Part shown: positions 32,416-40,806 of the stretch, one piece after another
Layout of the letters: each line of letters begins with the position of its first letter
Position numbering within the stretch: position 1 is the first letter of the stretch
DNA from: Streptomyces coelicoflavus
GTDB lineage: Bacteria > Actinomycetota > Actinomycetes > Streptomycetales > Streptomycetaceae
Length of the DNA: 64,000 nucleotides
Assembly: GCF_003112555.1 (NCBI RefSeq)
Contig: NZ_BEWB01000019.1
Coordinates: 62,001 to 126,000, forward strand
Direction: 5' to 3'
Notes under the pieces: model-generated
Databases searched by the model: none
Seen by the model: only the letters and a program-made list of their open reading frames with translations
What the model was told of the DNA's origin: nothing
Position numbers and translations under genes: made by a program

Positions 32416-34620
32416 TCATGACGGGTCGGCCAGCTGCAGCGGTCCTGGCAGCGCCAGTTCGCCTTCCTCCCAGATGAGGGCCGGTCGCGCCACCCCGTCC
32501 GAGGCCGAGGCGGCGTACTGCGACTTTCGGAACTCCTGAAGTCGTCGAGGGAGCTTGTCGAGGGGGCCGGTGGGGTCGAGGGCGTCCATTCGGGGCGCGT
32601 CCTCGTGCGAGTCGGCGTCTCGGTCCCACAGCACGACGGGTACCCCCATGGCCAGACACACGTGGAGGAGCTGCTGTCGTCGCTCCGGCGGCCCGTGGAG
32701 GACGACCCGCGCGGTGTCGCGGTGGGGTTCGTCCAGGAGTTTATGCAGGCTCATGATGTCGTGGCACGACTCGTCGACGACGAGTGTCCCGTCGCCCCCG
32801 ACCGCCCAGCGTCTGCGCATCTCGCTCGCCGCCGTGGGGACGCTGCCGGTCAAGTCGGGGCAGCGCAGCGTGACCTGATAGCGGCCGCCCAGCGGCGTGC
32901 TCAGTTCGGCGAGGTCGGGGAAGAGGTCCCCCAGTACACTGCCCGCGTCCCACTCGTCGACGGGGATGTCCAGTCCGTCGGCCTTCACCACTACGTCGAC
33001 GCGCGTCGGAGCGTGACCGTTCGCCGCCTCGTTGCCGTCCACCGTCTGGCGTATCAGCCGCCCGATCTCCCCGGGCTCCACGGGGTCTTCCGGGGTGGCC
33101 ACCGTCGTGCGCCCGCCGTCCTTGTGACTGAGCCAGATCTCGCACAGGAAGCGGTCCGGATCGGCGGCTCCCGCCCGGTGGAGCCGTACGATGACCTGCG
33201 TGACGGGCGCGGGGACGCGGGCGGCCCATGCTTCGGCGTCCGCGCGGCGTTCCGCGAGCGCGGCGACGCTGATGCCCAGGCGTCCGGTGACACGTTCGCA
33301 CCAGGCGCGCAGCCACCACCGTCGGTCTGGGTCGGCGACGGCGGCAGCCACGAACTCCGCTAGCCGGAGCAGCGCGGGGACGGGCAGGGAGCCGGTCGTG
33401 GCGCCGCGCCCGTCCGGGTACTCCTCCAGCGCCCGTACGACGGCGTCGACGGCCTTCTCCTCCAAGCGGGGAGAGCGCGTCAGCGCTTCCGGGAGCTCCA
33501 GGAGCCGCAGGGCCTCATGCGCCGCGCGCGGGATCAGCTCCGGCTCGTCCAAGGCGACCTTGAGCAGGGCGGTGTGCAGCTGCTCGTGTTCGGTGACAGA
33601 GAGCAGCCTGACGGCGGGCTCGACGCGGCCGAGCGCCAGCAGGCCGTTCAGCGTTGTGCGGTCGTCTTCGTGGCCGCCGACCACGGGAGTCAGCGACTCC
33701 GTCAGGGTGGCCAGTGCCCGTTCCTCAGTGAGCAGCAGCGTGGCCAGCTCATCCAGGGTGGGCGCTGACTGCTCGCCAGCCGAGGGTGCCTCCAAGCCGA
33801 GGCCGGCGGCGAGGTGCCTGCAGTGGTCGGCACGGCGCGCCGTGTCGTCCAGCAGGGCCCGCAGCAGCGGGACCATCTGGCGTACGGAGTCCTCGGCCGG
33901 TCCCGTACAGGCGAGGTGATCCGGTGCGACGACCTCGCATCCGGCGAGGATGTCGTGTGCGCCCGCGCGGGTCAGGCGCTCCCGTACCGTCTGCCAGGGC
34001 ATGGCCCAGCTGCGCCGGACGGTCTCCTGCGCTCGCAAGGGGTCCTGGCCGGGAACCACCTGGGCGATGACGAGTCCGGCGACGGTGCGGTCGGACTTTA
34101 CCCTCAGGGGGCCGCCGCTGTAGCCGGGTCCGATGGCGGCGCCGGTCAGGGAGCCGTCGAGGTAGCAACCGGGGCCGTCCCGGAAGCCGGCCACGGTGTC
34201 GGCGTAGGTGATGCCGACACCGCCGCCGTGCCAGGCGCGGAGTTCCAGCCCCTCGGTCATGTCTCGCCAGACCACGGGGGTGGCCCACTCGGGGGCCGTC
34301 TCCTCCAGCTCGAGCACCGCCAGATCGCCGTCCCACACGACGTCGCCCGACCGTGGCTCGGGCGCCACCCAGACCGACAGCCGGGCCCAGCTGTACCGAG
34401 AGGTCCTGCCGGAGCCGTGGAAGGCAATTCTCAAATACTCCTCGCCGGTGGGGCGTTCGGCGCAGAGCAGATCCCGCCCCACCGCGTCGTTGACGACGTG
34501 TGCGCAGGTCAGCAGGTGGTTCGGCGAAAGCAGAGCGGCTGCTCCGGCCGCCTTTTTGTCGCTCTCTCGCAGCAGTGCGGCGTAGGAGACCGGCGCTGCC
34601 GGTCGGCTGAACCAGCCCAT
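32416..34620 (-). CDS. Trypsin-like peptidase fused to VMAP-type middle and C-terminal domains
   Basis: This 734-aa protein has an N-terminal trypsin-like domain (about 10-225) with a full triad: H41 in LLTCAHVVND, D99 in WDGDLAVLEL, S168 in GPGYSGGPL. An all-helical middle (about 240-480, LLLTEERALATLTES, WWLRAWCERVTGRL) follows. The C-terminal domain (about 485-734) begins TQVIVRLHRAGAADPDRFLC and ends with VLWDRDADSHEDAP, which I match to the VMAP-C (vWA-MoxR-associated protein) layout. No signal peptide is seen, so proteolysis would be intracellular, as expected of a self-targeting effector. It lies 3 nt after the Trypco1 gene. Confidence 0.82.
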   Translation of the reverse strand: MGWFSRPAAPVSYAALLRESDKKAAGAAALLSPNHLLTCAHVVNDAVGRDLLCAERPTGEEYLRIAFHGSGRTSRYSWARLSVWVAPEPRSGDVVWDGDLAVLELEETAPEWATPVVWRDMTEGLELRAWHGGGVGITYADTVAGFRDGPGCYLDGSLTGAAIGPGYSGGPLRVKSDRTVAGLVIAQVVPGQDPLRAQETVRRSWAMPWQTVRERLTRAGAHDILAGCEVVAPDHLACTGPAEDSVRQMVPLLRALLDDTARRADHCRHLAAGLGLEAPSAGEQSAPTLDELATLLLTEERALATLTESLTPVVGGHEDDRTTLNGLLALGRVEPAVRLLSVTEHEQLHTALLKVALDEPELIPRAAHEALRLLELPEALTRSPRLEEKAVDAVVRALEEYPDGRGATTGSLPVPALLRLAEFVAAAVADPDRRWWLRAWCERVTGRLGISVAALAERRADAEAWAARVPAPVTQVIVRLHRAGAADPDRFLCEIWLSHKDGGRTTVATPEDPVEPGEIGRLIRQTVDGNEAANGHAPTRVDVVVKADGLDIPVDEWDAGSVLGDLFPDLAELSTPLGGRYQVTLRCPDLTGSVPTAASEMRRRWAVGGDGTLVVDESCHDIMSLHKLLDEPHRDTARVVLHGPPERRQQLLHVCLAMGVPVVLWDRDADSHEDAPRMDALDPTGPLDKLPRRLQEFRKSQYAASASDGVARPALIWEEGELALPGPLQLADPS

Positions 34621-34623
34621 CGG

Positions 34624-35028
34624 CTACGTCGGGGAGGCGTCGTCGGTGCCCTGGTTCTGCCAGGTGGCGCTGACGGTCATGGTCGCCTGGCCGTTGGCGC
34701 CGACGATCCCGAGCTTGAGGTCTTGGCCGATCTGGATACCGAACTCGACCGTCAGCTCCTGGGGTGGGTGCGCGGTGGCGGATACCGCGGTGTGGACCTC
34801 TTCGAGCAGCGGGCCGAGCGGCCGCAGAGCGGACTGGAGCACGTCCTGGGCGAGCACGGTGACCCGTCGACCGCGGGCGACCGGGATGACGGCACCGAAG
34901 CCTTCCGGCAGGTCGGCGGTGTCTGCGGAGGGGGCGGCGGGCGCGAGTGCGGAGACCGGTTCTCCGACACCGGCGAGTTCCACGCGGATCGCGGCACCGG
35001 CGAGTTCGACTTCGAGGTGGTCGGGCAT
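34624..35028 (-). CDS. Trypco1 (CU044_2847-like) protein
   Basis: This 134-aa protein ends with PQELTVEFGIQIGQDLKLGIVGA and MTVSATWQNQG, the typical beta-rich core of the trypsin-co-occurring domain family Trypco1 (CU044_2847). Members are encoded beside trypsin-domain proteins of NTP-dependent conflict systems and may regulate them. ATG 35028 is used; an upstream in-frame ATG at 35037 is equally possible because neither has a clear ribosome site, so the mRNA may be leaderless. It is the first gene of the four-gene operon. Confidence 0.78.
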   Translation of the reverse strand: MPDHLEVELAGAAIRVELAGVGEPVSALAPAAPSADTADLPEGFGAVIPVARGRRVTVLAQDVLQSALRPLGPLLEEVHTAVSATAHPPQELTVEFGIQIGQDLKLGIVGANGQATMTVSATWQNQGTDDASPT

Positions 35029-35130
35029 GCGCCACATTGTGCCCGAGCGACGCGGCCGCACCGAACTTCCTCCGGAATCCGTCCACAGCCCGTCAGAACG
35101 AGGGCCTCCAGACGTAAATGACGGTCTCCG

Positions 35131-35500
35131 TCAAGGCGTCAGAACCGGCTGGTCCTCTTCCTGAACGTACCTGTTCAGCGGCGGCTCCTGGGCGAGGACG
35201 GCGCCGATGATGACTCCGGGGAGGAACTCTCGGTGGAAGTCGGAGCCGCGTGCCGGTCAACGCAGTGCCTTGGCCAGGAGGTCTTGCGGTCGGGAGTCTC
35301 GGAGAAAGGGTCCCCGGGGTCGATGTGGTGGTCGCGGGTGGACACGACGACGTGCTGGTACCCGGCCTCCGCGGCGCGTCCGACCAGGTCGCGCACCTTT
35401 ACGGCGATTTCGGGTCCACCTGCCACAGCGACACTGCCGCCCTCGCAGAAGTCGTTCTGCACGTCCACCCGAGAAATGCCTAGGGCATCGCTACCGCCTT
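35131..35500 (-). pseudogene. Nicotinamidase/isochorismatase-like remnant, frameshifted
   Basis: One frame encodes RVDVQNDFCEGGSVAVAGG, HVVVSTRDHHIDPGDPF and KTSWPRHCV, the N-terminal half of a PncA-like nicotinamidase with catalytic Asp (VDVQNDF) and metal-site DHH. The next block, GSDFHREFLPGVIIGAV, occurs in another frame, and the sequence stops where the Lys/Cys half should follow. It is therefore a 5'-damaged, frameshifted and truncated gene. It fills most of the 35,029-35,706 interval; the remaining ~200 bp hold nothing recognisable. Confidence 0.75.
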
Positions 35501-35706
35501 GGGCAGCTCCTCCCTTTCCCGCAGCATTTCTTGCACAGAGGGTCGACAATATCGACGGCCCCGACGAGAAGGGCACTGCCAGCGGATGGCTACCGGAGTC
35601 GGTCACAACTACTCCAGGGACATGCGGGAGAGGTCGCCGGAACGGGTAGGGCGTCCGCAGGTCGGGTCCGGCTGGTAGGTCATGCGTACAGTGCTCTCGG
35701 TCTTCC

Positions 35707-36024
35707 CTACTGCGTTGCGTCGCAGGTCATGCAGCGGCTCACGGCCGCTCGCTCGGTGTTGCCCTGCGTGGCATGTAGCGGGTTGGAAGGTGCGAGACGG
35801 CGCCATGCTCCCGGTGAGGGAGTGAGCACCCATCCGTAGAGGGGTGGTCGAATGTCGGCCGGATCGATGTGCCCGCAGCCGGGGAGGTGGGCCTTGCCAC
35901 TGGCGTGAATGATGATCGCAGTCGCCGGCCACTCGCCCCATTCGCTGGCGGGCACGCCGCTGCGTGGTGTGAATGGAGCGCAGTCCGCACAGTTGTGCAT
36001 TTCGTGGCGTTCGCAGTACTGCAT
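35707..36024 (-). CDS. Small Cys/His-rich hypothetical protein
   Basis: This 105-aa protein starts MQYCERHEMHNCADCAPF and ends SRCMTCDATQ, with further LPGCGHIDP, so three Cys/His clusters could form zinc sites. GGGAAGAGG upstream of ATG 36024 is a good ribosome site. Codon use is less GC-biased than in the flanking chromosome. No family is recognised. Similar short zinc-ribbon-like proteins are common in actinobacterial mobile DNA. Confidence 0.6.
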   Translation of the reverse strand: MQYCERHEMHNCADCAPFTPRSGVPASEWGEWPATAIIIHASGKAHLPGCGHIDPADIRPPLYGWVLTPSPGAWRRLAPSNPLHATQGNTERAAVSRCMTCDATQ

Positions 36025-36166
36025 CGTCCTCTTCCCGTGAGGTCCGGCAAACAGCCTACGTGTCTAGAGCTTGCCGCCAGGCCAATGCCCGGTGTGCCTG
36101 TCGTCATGAAGAGGTCGACCGGGAGGGCACTGACCGGGCGCGCCTCGCGTCAGCAGGGGCGAGCGG

Positions 36167-37297
36167 CTACCGCCCCAGGGACGGATCCGGTCCGAAGTCG
36201 GCAACCTGCATGGTGGCTGATGCTCCGGGCGGGCTGTTGAGCACCCCGCGGACGCGCACGGGGATGCCGGAGTCATGGCAGCGGACTGCTTCGTGGTAGT
36301 CGGCGTCGTGGAGGTCCATCCACACCGTGCGGCTGCGTCGCTGGATGAGGGCTTGGACGCCCACCCTGCCTGTCTCGTCACCAGGATGCCGGTTCAGGTG
36401 AGTGACCAGGCCGAAAAGCACGTTCTCGCGGCTGTAGACACTCGTTTTCAGCTGGTTTGACACTCGCTCCACGATGGCGATGGCATCGTGGTTGAACTCC
36501 ACCTCGCGTGGTGTGCCGGGTGGAGCTGCAGCCACGCGGGACCAGTTGAAGGTGACGTCCAGGGTGTCTACCGCGTCGCTGTTCACGACCTTGGACAGGG
36601 CTTGGCACAGCTCGTACGAGACGCCCTCTCCGATGGAATCCGTGATTTCGCTGGGAGTAGGGACCCGCTCGGCACCGGCCATTTCCCCCAACACGCCCAG
36701 AGCACGTGACATGGTCGCGGTGACGCGTCGATCGAAGAGCGTCTCCTCGACCTCGACGTCGATCTGTTCCTGTCCCCGCTCGTACACGTCCAGCGGCGAC
36801 CGAGCCTGGCTGATGATGGGCACGATGTAGGAGCCTTTGCGGGTCTGCCCGAGGCGGACATCGCGGGCCTGCTCCCGAGCACGGGTGGGGAAATTCCGAA
36901 AGTGTCCCTGGCGGCGGATGGTGGCTGCCGCCGATGCCACGCGGAGGCGCTTGGCGGACTGGAACAGCTCGAATCCGGCGTCCAGGGGAATTGATCCGTC
37001 GCGGATGGTGGGGTGGGAGGCCCTGAGGTCCGTGACGTCGTGGAACACGGACGCGATGGCGGCCTGCACTGTCCGTGTGTCCTCCGCGCTGACACGCGCC
37101 AAATCTTCGACGAGCATACGTGCGCGCTTGCCGAAGTCCGGTGCTCCTTGCTTCATAGGGACGAGCACGACTTCCTCGGTCGGTCCCGGCAGACGCCAGA
37201 GCTCGGCCACATCGCTGCCGGACACGGTGGACCAGCCTGTGACCTTGAGATAGCTCCGGATCTCGTCGGGCCCGAAGGGAAGCGTGTCAGTAGCCAT
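36167..37297 (-). CDS. Hypothetical partner of the DUF4365 protein
   Basis: This 376-aa cytosolic protein has no family I can name. It starts PFGPDEIRSYLKVTGWSTV and has a short beta-rich N-terminal part with VWR/LWRLPG-like and VLVPM segments. A helical middle follows with an Arg/Gln-rich stretch (FPTRAREQARDVRLGQ), and a C-terminal part with VSNQLKTSVYSRENVLFGLV and TVWMDLHDADYHEAVRCHDSG. ATG 37297 is 1 nt after the DUF4365 stop, so the two are one transcription and translation unit. It has no membrane segment. The context in a defence-bearing island suggests a role with the nuclease-like neighbour. Confidence 0.7.
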   Translation of the reverse strand: MATDTLPFGPDEIRSYLKVTGWSTVSGSDVAELWRLPGPTEEVVLVPMKQGAPDFGKRARMLVEDLARVSAEDTRTVQAAIASVFHDVTDLRASHPTIRDGSIPLDAGFELFQSAKRLRVASAAATIRRQGHFRNFPTRAREQARDVRLGQTRKGSYIVPIISQARSPLDVYERGQEQIDVEVEETLFDRRVTATMSRALGVLGEMAGAERVPTPSEITDSIGEGVSYELCQALSKVVNSDAVDTLDVTFNWSRVAAAPPGTPREVEFNHDAIAIVERVSNQLKTSVYSRENVLFGLVTHLNRHPGDETGRVGVQALIQRRSRTVWMDLHDADYHEAVRCHDSGIPVRVRGVLNSPPGASATMQVADFGPDPSLGR

Positions 37298-37298
37298 G

Positions 37299-37934
37299 TC
37301 AGTGCACCCCCGCGCTGCCGGACAGGAGAATGCTGCGTGCCATGTCGAACATGCCGCGCATGGATTTCACGGAGAGTTGTTGCTCCTCCGGGAGACTGAT
37401 CGCGGTCGTGGCACGACTGGCCACCGAGTCGCGGCCGTGCAAGCAGGCCCAATATCCGTGGCAGGCGAGCACGACGGAATCGGAGTGCTGGGTGACCCAG
37501 AGTTCGAGGTTGGGCGGAACCACCAAGAGCACCAAGTGCCCAGGCGCTGAGCGCTCCGTGCTGCGCAACTTGTCGTAGGTCTCGATATCCAGATCGAAGC
37601 TGTACCCGCCTCGGATGACCCGAGGGCTCTGGGTGCACTTGAGCTGGAAGTCGACCATCAAACCGCGATCCCGGAGCGTGACGTCCACACCGTCCTTGTC
37701 GACGTTCCACTCGCCCACGGTGTAACCGCCTTGGGAAGCGAGAGCGTGTACGTACGCGCGACTGATCTGTTCCTTCTGCCAGCTTGTCGCTTCGCCTGCC
37801 ACGCGCCCTCCCCCTCGCCGCTTAATCGCGAGAATAGGCGCGGGCGAAGCATGTGGGAACAGGGCCTCGACGTCTGCATATTCGGCAGGAGGCGTCGACG
37901 CCTCCTTTGCGCCAGGCGTGTCGAGCAGGGCCAC
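37299..37934 (-). CDS. DUF4365 protein, putative restriction-endonuclease-like fold
   Basis: The 211-aa product contains WQKEQISRAYVHALASQGGY, WNVDKDGVDVTLRDRG and VDFQLKCTQSP. These match DUF4365, whose E...D...(E/Q)xK arrangement (here GVDVT and FQLKCT) resembles the PD-(D/E)XK nuclease core. GTG 37934 is preceded by AAGGACGAGGA. Members occur in defence islands, and their activity is largely untested. It is coupled to the unknown 376-aa gene downstream. Confidence 0.75.
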   Translation of the reverse strand: MALLDTPGAKEASTPPAEYADVEALFPHASPAPILAIKRRGGGRVAGEATSWQKEQISRAYVHALASQGGYTVGEWNVDKDGVDVTLRDRGLMVDFQLKCTQSPRVIRGGYSFDLDIETYDKLRSTERSAPGHLVLLVVPPNLELWVTQHSDSVVLACHGYWACLHGRDSVASRATTAISLPEEQQLSVKSMRGMFDMARSILLSGSAGVH

Positions 37935-38002
37935 GGGTCCTCGTCCTTGAAGCCGTTCGTGGTCAATGGCATCGGCGTTTCGCTCTGGGCCGCATGGAGA
38001 GG

Positions 38003-39046
38003 TCAGGCGAACGCTTCCTGGCGGAAGGCGTTGCGGATGTCGGTCAGCGGCTGGCGATCGCGGGTGTAGTAGAGCTTGTTGGTCAGCAGTACTGCCCACC
38101 GGTCCTGGGTGGGGGAGACCCACATCCCGGTGCCGGTGAAGCCGTAATGGACCCAGACGTCCTCCTCGTCGGTGGTGTCGGCGGCAGGGTGCCAGAACAG
38201 GCCGCGCTCGGGCTGGAGCCCACCGGTCTGCACGGTGAGGGAGTGGGTGCACCACTCGGCGCCGAAGCCAGCCTCGACGGGGGCTGTGGTGTGGTCAAGC
38301 ATGTAGCGCAGGAACACGGTCAGGTCCTTGAGGACGGTGAAGGTGCCGGCGATGCCGCAGACTCCGCCGAGGAGTCGGGCGGAGAAGTCGTGGGCGGTGC
38401 CCTTGAGGTGGGTGCCGGTGTCCTGGTCCAGTTCGGTGGGGGCGCATCGGTGCGCAATGTCGGCGGGCAGTGGACCGAAGCGGGTGGAGTCCATGCCCAG
38501 CGGGCGCCAGGTCCTCGTCTCGCAGAGCTGGTCGAGAGGTCGGCCGGACAGGTGTTCGGCAAGGTAGCCGAGGATGAGGGCGGCCCGGTCGGTGTACTCG
38601 ACTGCTTCGCCGGGCGACCGGTTGAGGGCTTCGTGCAGGACCCCGCGGCGGATGCTGGCGGGGCCGGTGCCGTAGAGGTTCTTCAGCTGGGCCCGGAGGG
38701 GGAGGCCGGCGGTGTGGGCCAGGAGCTGGCGGGCGGTCACAGCACCGAGGGGGTGGCCGGTGACCTCGCCCCAGAAAGTACCTAGTGGGGCATCCAGGTC
38801 TAGGACGCTGTCCTCCCATAGGGCTCCGATGGAGGCCCACACTGCAAGGATCTTGGTGAGGCTGGCGGCGTCGAAGACGGTGTCCGGCCGCATCCTCACA
38901 TCAGGTTCGTCGGGGTCCAGGACCCCGGTCGTGCCCGTTGCCCGGACTCCGCCGGAGTCGCCGACAGCCCACACTGCGCCCGGATAGACCTTGTCACGGA
39001 CGCCTTCGCTCAGCAGATTCTCGATGCGCTCGATGCGGTACGGCAT
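38003..39046 (-). CDS. Beta-lactamase-family serine hydrolase
   Basis: This 347-aa protein has the class C-like SxxK motif in AASLTKI, a Tyr motif in VEYTDRAAL (in place of YxN) and HTAGLPL. It has no signal peptide, so unlike DD-peptidases it is probably a cytosolic esterase or amidase. GAGGGAGACC precedes ATG 39046. It follows the glycosyltransferase on the same strand by 111 bp and may be the last gene of the nucleotide-cluster operon or separate. Confidence 0.85.
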   Translation of the reverse strand: MPYRIERIENLLSEGVRDKVYPGAVWAVGDSGGVRATGTTGVLDPDEPDVRMRPDTVFDAASLTKILAVWASIGALWEDSVLDLDAPLGTFWGEVTGHPLGAVTARQLLAHTAGLPLRAQLKNLYGTGPASIRRGVLHEALNRSPGEAVEYTDRAALILGYLAEHLSGRPLDQLCETRTWRPLGMDSTRFGPLPADIAHRCAPTELDQDTGTHLKGTAHDFSARLLGGVCGIAGTFTVLKDLTVFLRYMLDHTTAPVEAGFGAEWCTHSLTVQTGGLQPERGLFWHPAADTTDEEDVWVHYGFTGTGMWVSPTQDRWAVLLTNKLYYTRDRQPLTDIRNAFRQEAFA

Positions 39047-39157
39047 GGTCTCCCTCTTCGTGCGGGCATCCCAGCCGCCAGCGTAGTGACGTGGGCCGGG
39101 CGGGCCGGGCACCGGCGTGCCGGTGGTCGCGGGGGCATTGCCCGGCCCGGCTGGTTC

Positions 39158-40273
39158 TTAGACGAGATGGCGGCCGAGGTCGGACAGTTCTCGGGCGGTC
39201 TTCGATAGTGGGTACCGGGCAGCGTTGGCGAATCCGGCCTGCCTGAGGGCGGCAAGGAGGCCGGGTTCGGTTCGCAGACGGCCCAGGTCCTGGGTGAGCG
39301 TGGAGGGGTGCGTGAAGTCGGTGGCCATGCCGGAGCGGGCGAGGGATTCGCTGAGGCCGGGGACGGGCTGGTAAAGCACGGGAAGGCCGCAGGCTTGGGC
39401 TTCCAGGGCGACCAGGCCCATGGCCTCCAGGGTCGTGGAGGGCATGACGAGCACGTCATGCTCGGCGAACGCTGTCCACAGCCGGGAACGGCGCAGCCAG
39501 CCGAGATAGCGGGCCCTCACTCCGGCCCGTTTCAGCCGTGGGGCCAGCGCGCGGAACTCGGCGCTCGGGGCAGCGATCGACAGCTCGACGCCTTGGAGCG
39601 TGGCCACGCTCCGGATCAGGGCTTCGACGCCCTTCTCTGCGGTGAGCCGGCCCGCGTACAGCAGGCGGAGATGACTGTTGGACGTGTGGGCGGTGCAGGT
39701 GGGCGGGTGGACGAGTAGGCGGTCGGGGATGCCCCAGGGAATGTGGGTGATCTTGCGGCGGTCGGTCTGCGGGGCGAGCTTGAGGAGGTGGTCGGCCATG
39801 GCGCCAGTGGGGACGACGATGGCGTCGGCGGCTCGGGCGGTCGCCCGCAGGACCTGGAGCTGGTCGCGGTGGGCTTCGGCGAAGATCAGGTCGGTGCCGT
39901 GGACCAGGGCGATGCGGGGGTGCGCTGGCAGGGCCCTCATCAGGGCGGGGGTGGCGCCGAAGGCGAGGTGGTGCAGGTGGAGGACACCGATCTCAGAGGG
40001 CTTGAGCGCGGTCGTCAGGGCTCTGCGCAGGTGGGCGACGTACCGGTTGAAGGCCGACCCCTCCAGGCACTTGCCGCCAGCGCTGAGCAGGTCGAGGCCG
40101 TCCGGCGTCTGGGGACGGGACCCGGCCGGGGCGAGCATGAAGGCCCTCGCGGGGATGAAGGGCTTCTCGCCGGTGTAGAGGTCGAGGAAGAGTTCGACGC
40201 TGCCGCCGGGGCTTCCAACGGGCAGGTCAAGAAAAGTGGCTGCCAGCGGTCCGGCGGCCTCTCGGGGGTTCAC
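39158..40273 (-). CDS. GT-B glycosyltransferase (GT4-like)
   Basis: This 371-aa protein has a GT4-type C-terminal half: RLLYAGRLTAEKGVEALIRS, a YLGWLRRSRLW strand-helix, and LVMPSTTLEAMGLVALEAQA with the E-x7-E nucleotide-sugar motif. The N-terminal half has GSPGGSVELFLDLY and HLHHLAFGATPAL. GTG 40273 behind GGAGGAG overlaps the upstream deaminase-like stop. It probably glycosylates a small cytosolic product of the operon. The acceptor is unknown. Confidence 0.88.
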   Translation of the reverse strand: MNPREAAGPLAATFLDLPVGSPGGSVELFLDLYTGEKPFIPARAFMLAPAGSRPQTPDGLDLLSAGGKCLEGSAFNRYVAHLRRALTTALKPSEIGVLHLHHLAFGATPALMRALPAHPRIALVHGTDLIFAEAHRDQLQVLRATARAADAIVVPTGAMADHLLKLAPQTDRRKITHIPWGIPDRLLVHPPTCTAHTSNSHLRLLYAGRLTAEKGVEALIRSVATLQGVELSIAAPSAEFRALAPRLKRAGVRARYLGWLRRSRLWTAFAEHDVLVMPSTTLEAMGLVALEAQACGLPVLYQPVPGLSESLARSGMATDFTHPSTLTQDLGRLRTEPGLLAALRQAGFANAARYPLSKTARELSDLGRHLV

Positions 40274-40806
40274 AGGACTCCTCCATGGATCTCTTCGTAG
40301 AGGCGGGAGATGTCGATGCCGTCCGTCGCCGCGTACTTGGCGGGTTGCTGCTGGTAGCTGGCCGGGGCGCCGAAGGCGCTGAGGAACACGAGCTTGCCGA
40401 AGGTCATCCCTGGATAGACACGCACGGATCTGGCGGCGCGGATTTCCAAGGTCCAGCGGATGGCGTGGCCCTGGTGGCCGAGTGGGGCCGATACGTGAAC
40501 CCAGATACCGAGGGCACCAGTGGTGCGGTCGCCGTTCAGTAACTGGGCGTACGCCTCCGAGCCGGTCCTCTCCAACGTGACGCCGAGGTAGAGCGTCCGT
40601 GGCTGTAATACCAGGCCGGTCGCGGGGATAGGTCGCTCCATGAAGGCGGTGGGAGTAGCGGCATCGAGGTCACCGTCGCAGATGCGGATCCTGTTGCCGA
40701 GCCGCCAGTCGTAGGCGTTCGGGGAGAGACGGGAGGGATCGTACGGATCGATGGTGATCTCGCCGGCCTGGACGGCGGCGGCGATGCCGGGTCCGGTGAG
40801 GATCAC
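40270..40806 (-). CDS. dCTP deaminase-fold protein, paralogue B
   Basis: This 178-aa protein belongs to the dCTP deaminase/dUTPase superfamily (LSPNAYDWRLGNRI, VHVSAPLGHQG, WTLEIRAARSVRVYPGMTFG). Compared with the canonical GRSSxARLGL motif it reads GDRTTGALGI (D93-A98), so the catalytic Ser and Arg are missing, while the catalytic-type Glu (E121 in WTLE) is kept. It carries two TTA codons (residues 67 and 89; 40,608 and 40,542), so translation should need the bldA tRNA. GTG 40806 overlaps the stop of paralogue A, and its own stop overlaps the glycosyltransferase start. Confidence 0.82.
   Translation of the reverse strand: MILTGPGIAAAVQAGEITIDPYDPSRLSPNAYDWRLGNRIRICDGDLDAATPTAFMERPIPATGLVLQPRTLYLGVTLERTGSEAYAQLLNGDRTTGALGIWVHVSAPLGHQGHAIRWTLEIRAARSVRVYPGMTFGKLVFLSAFGAPASYQQQPAKYAATDGIDISRLYEEIHGGVL

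Noticed and set aside
35609..35941. 110-codon minus-strand frame overlapping the small Cys-rich gene
   Set aside because: It lies in another frame of the 35,707-36,024 gene, which has the better ribosome site and ordered Cys motifs.
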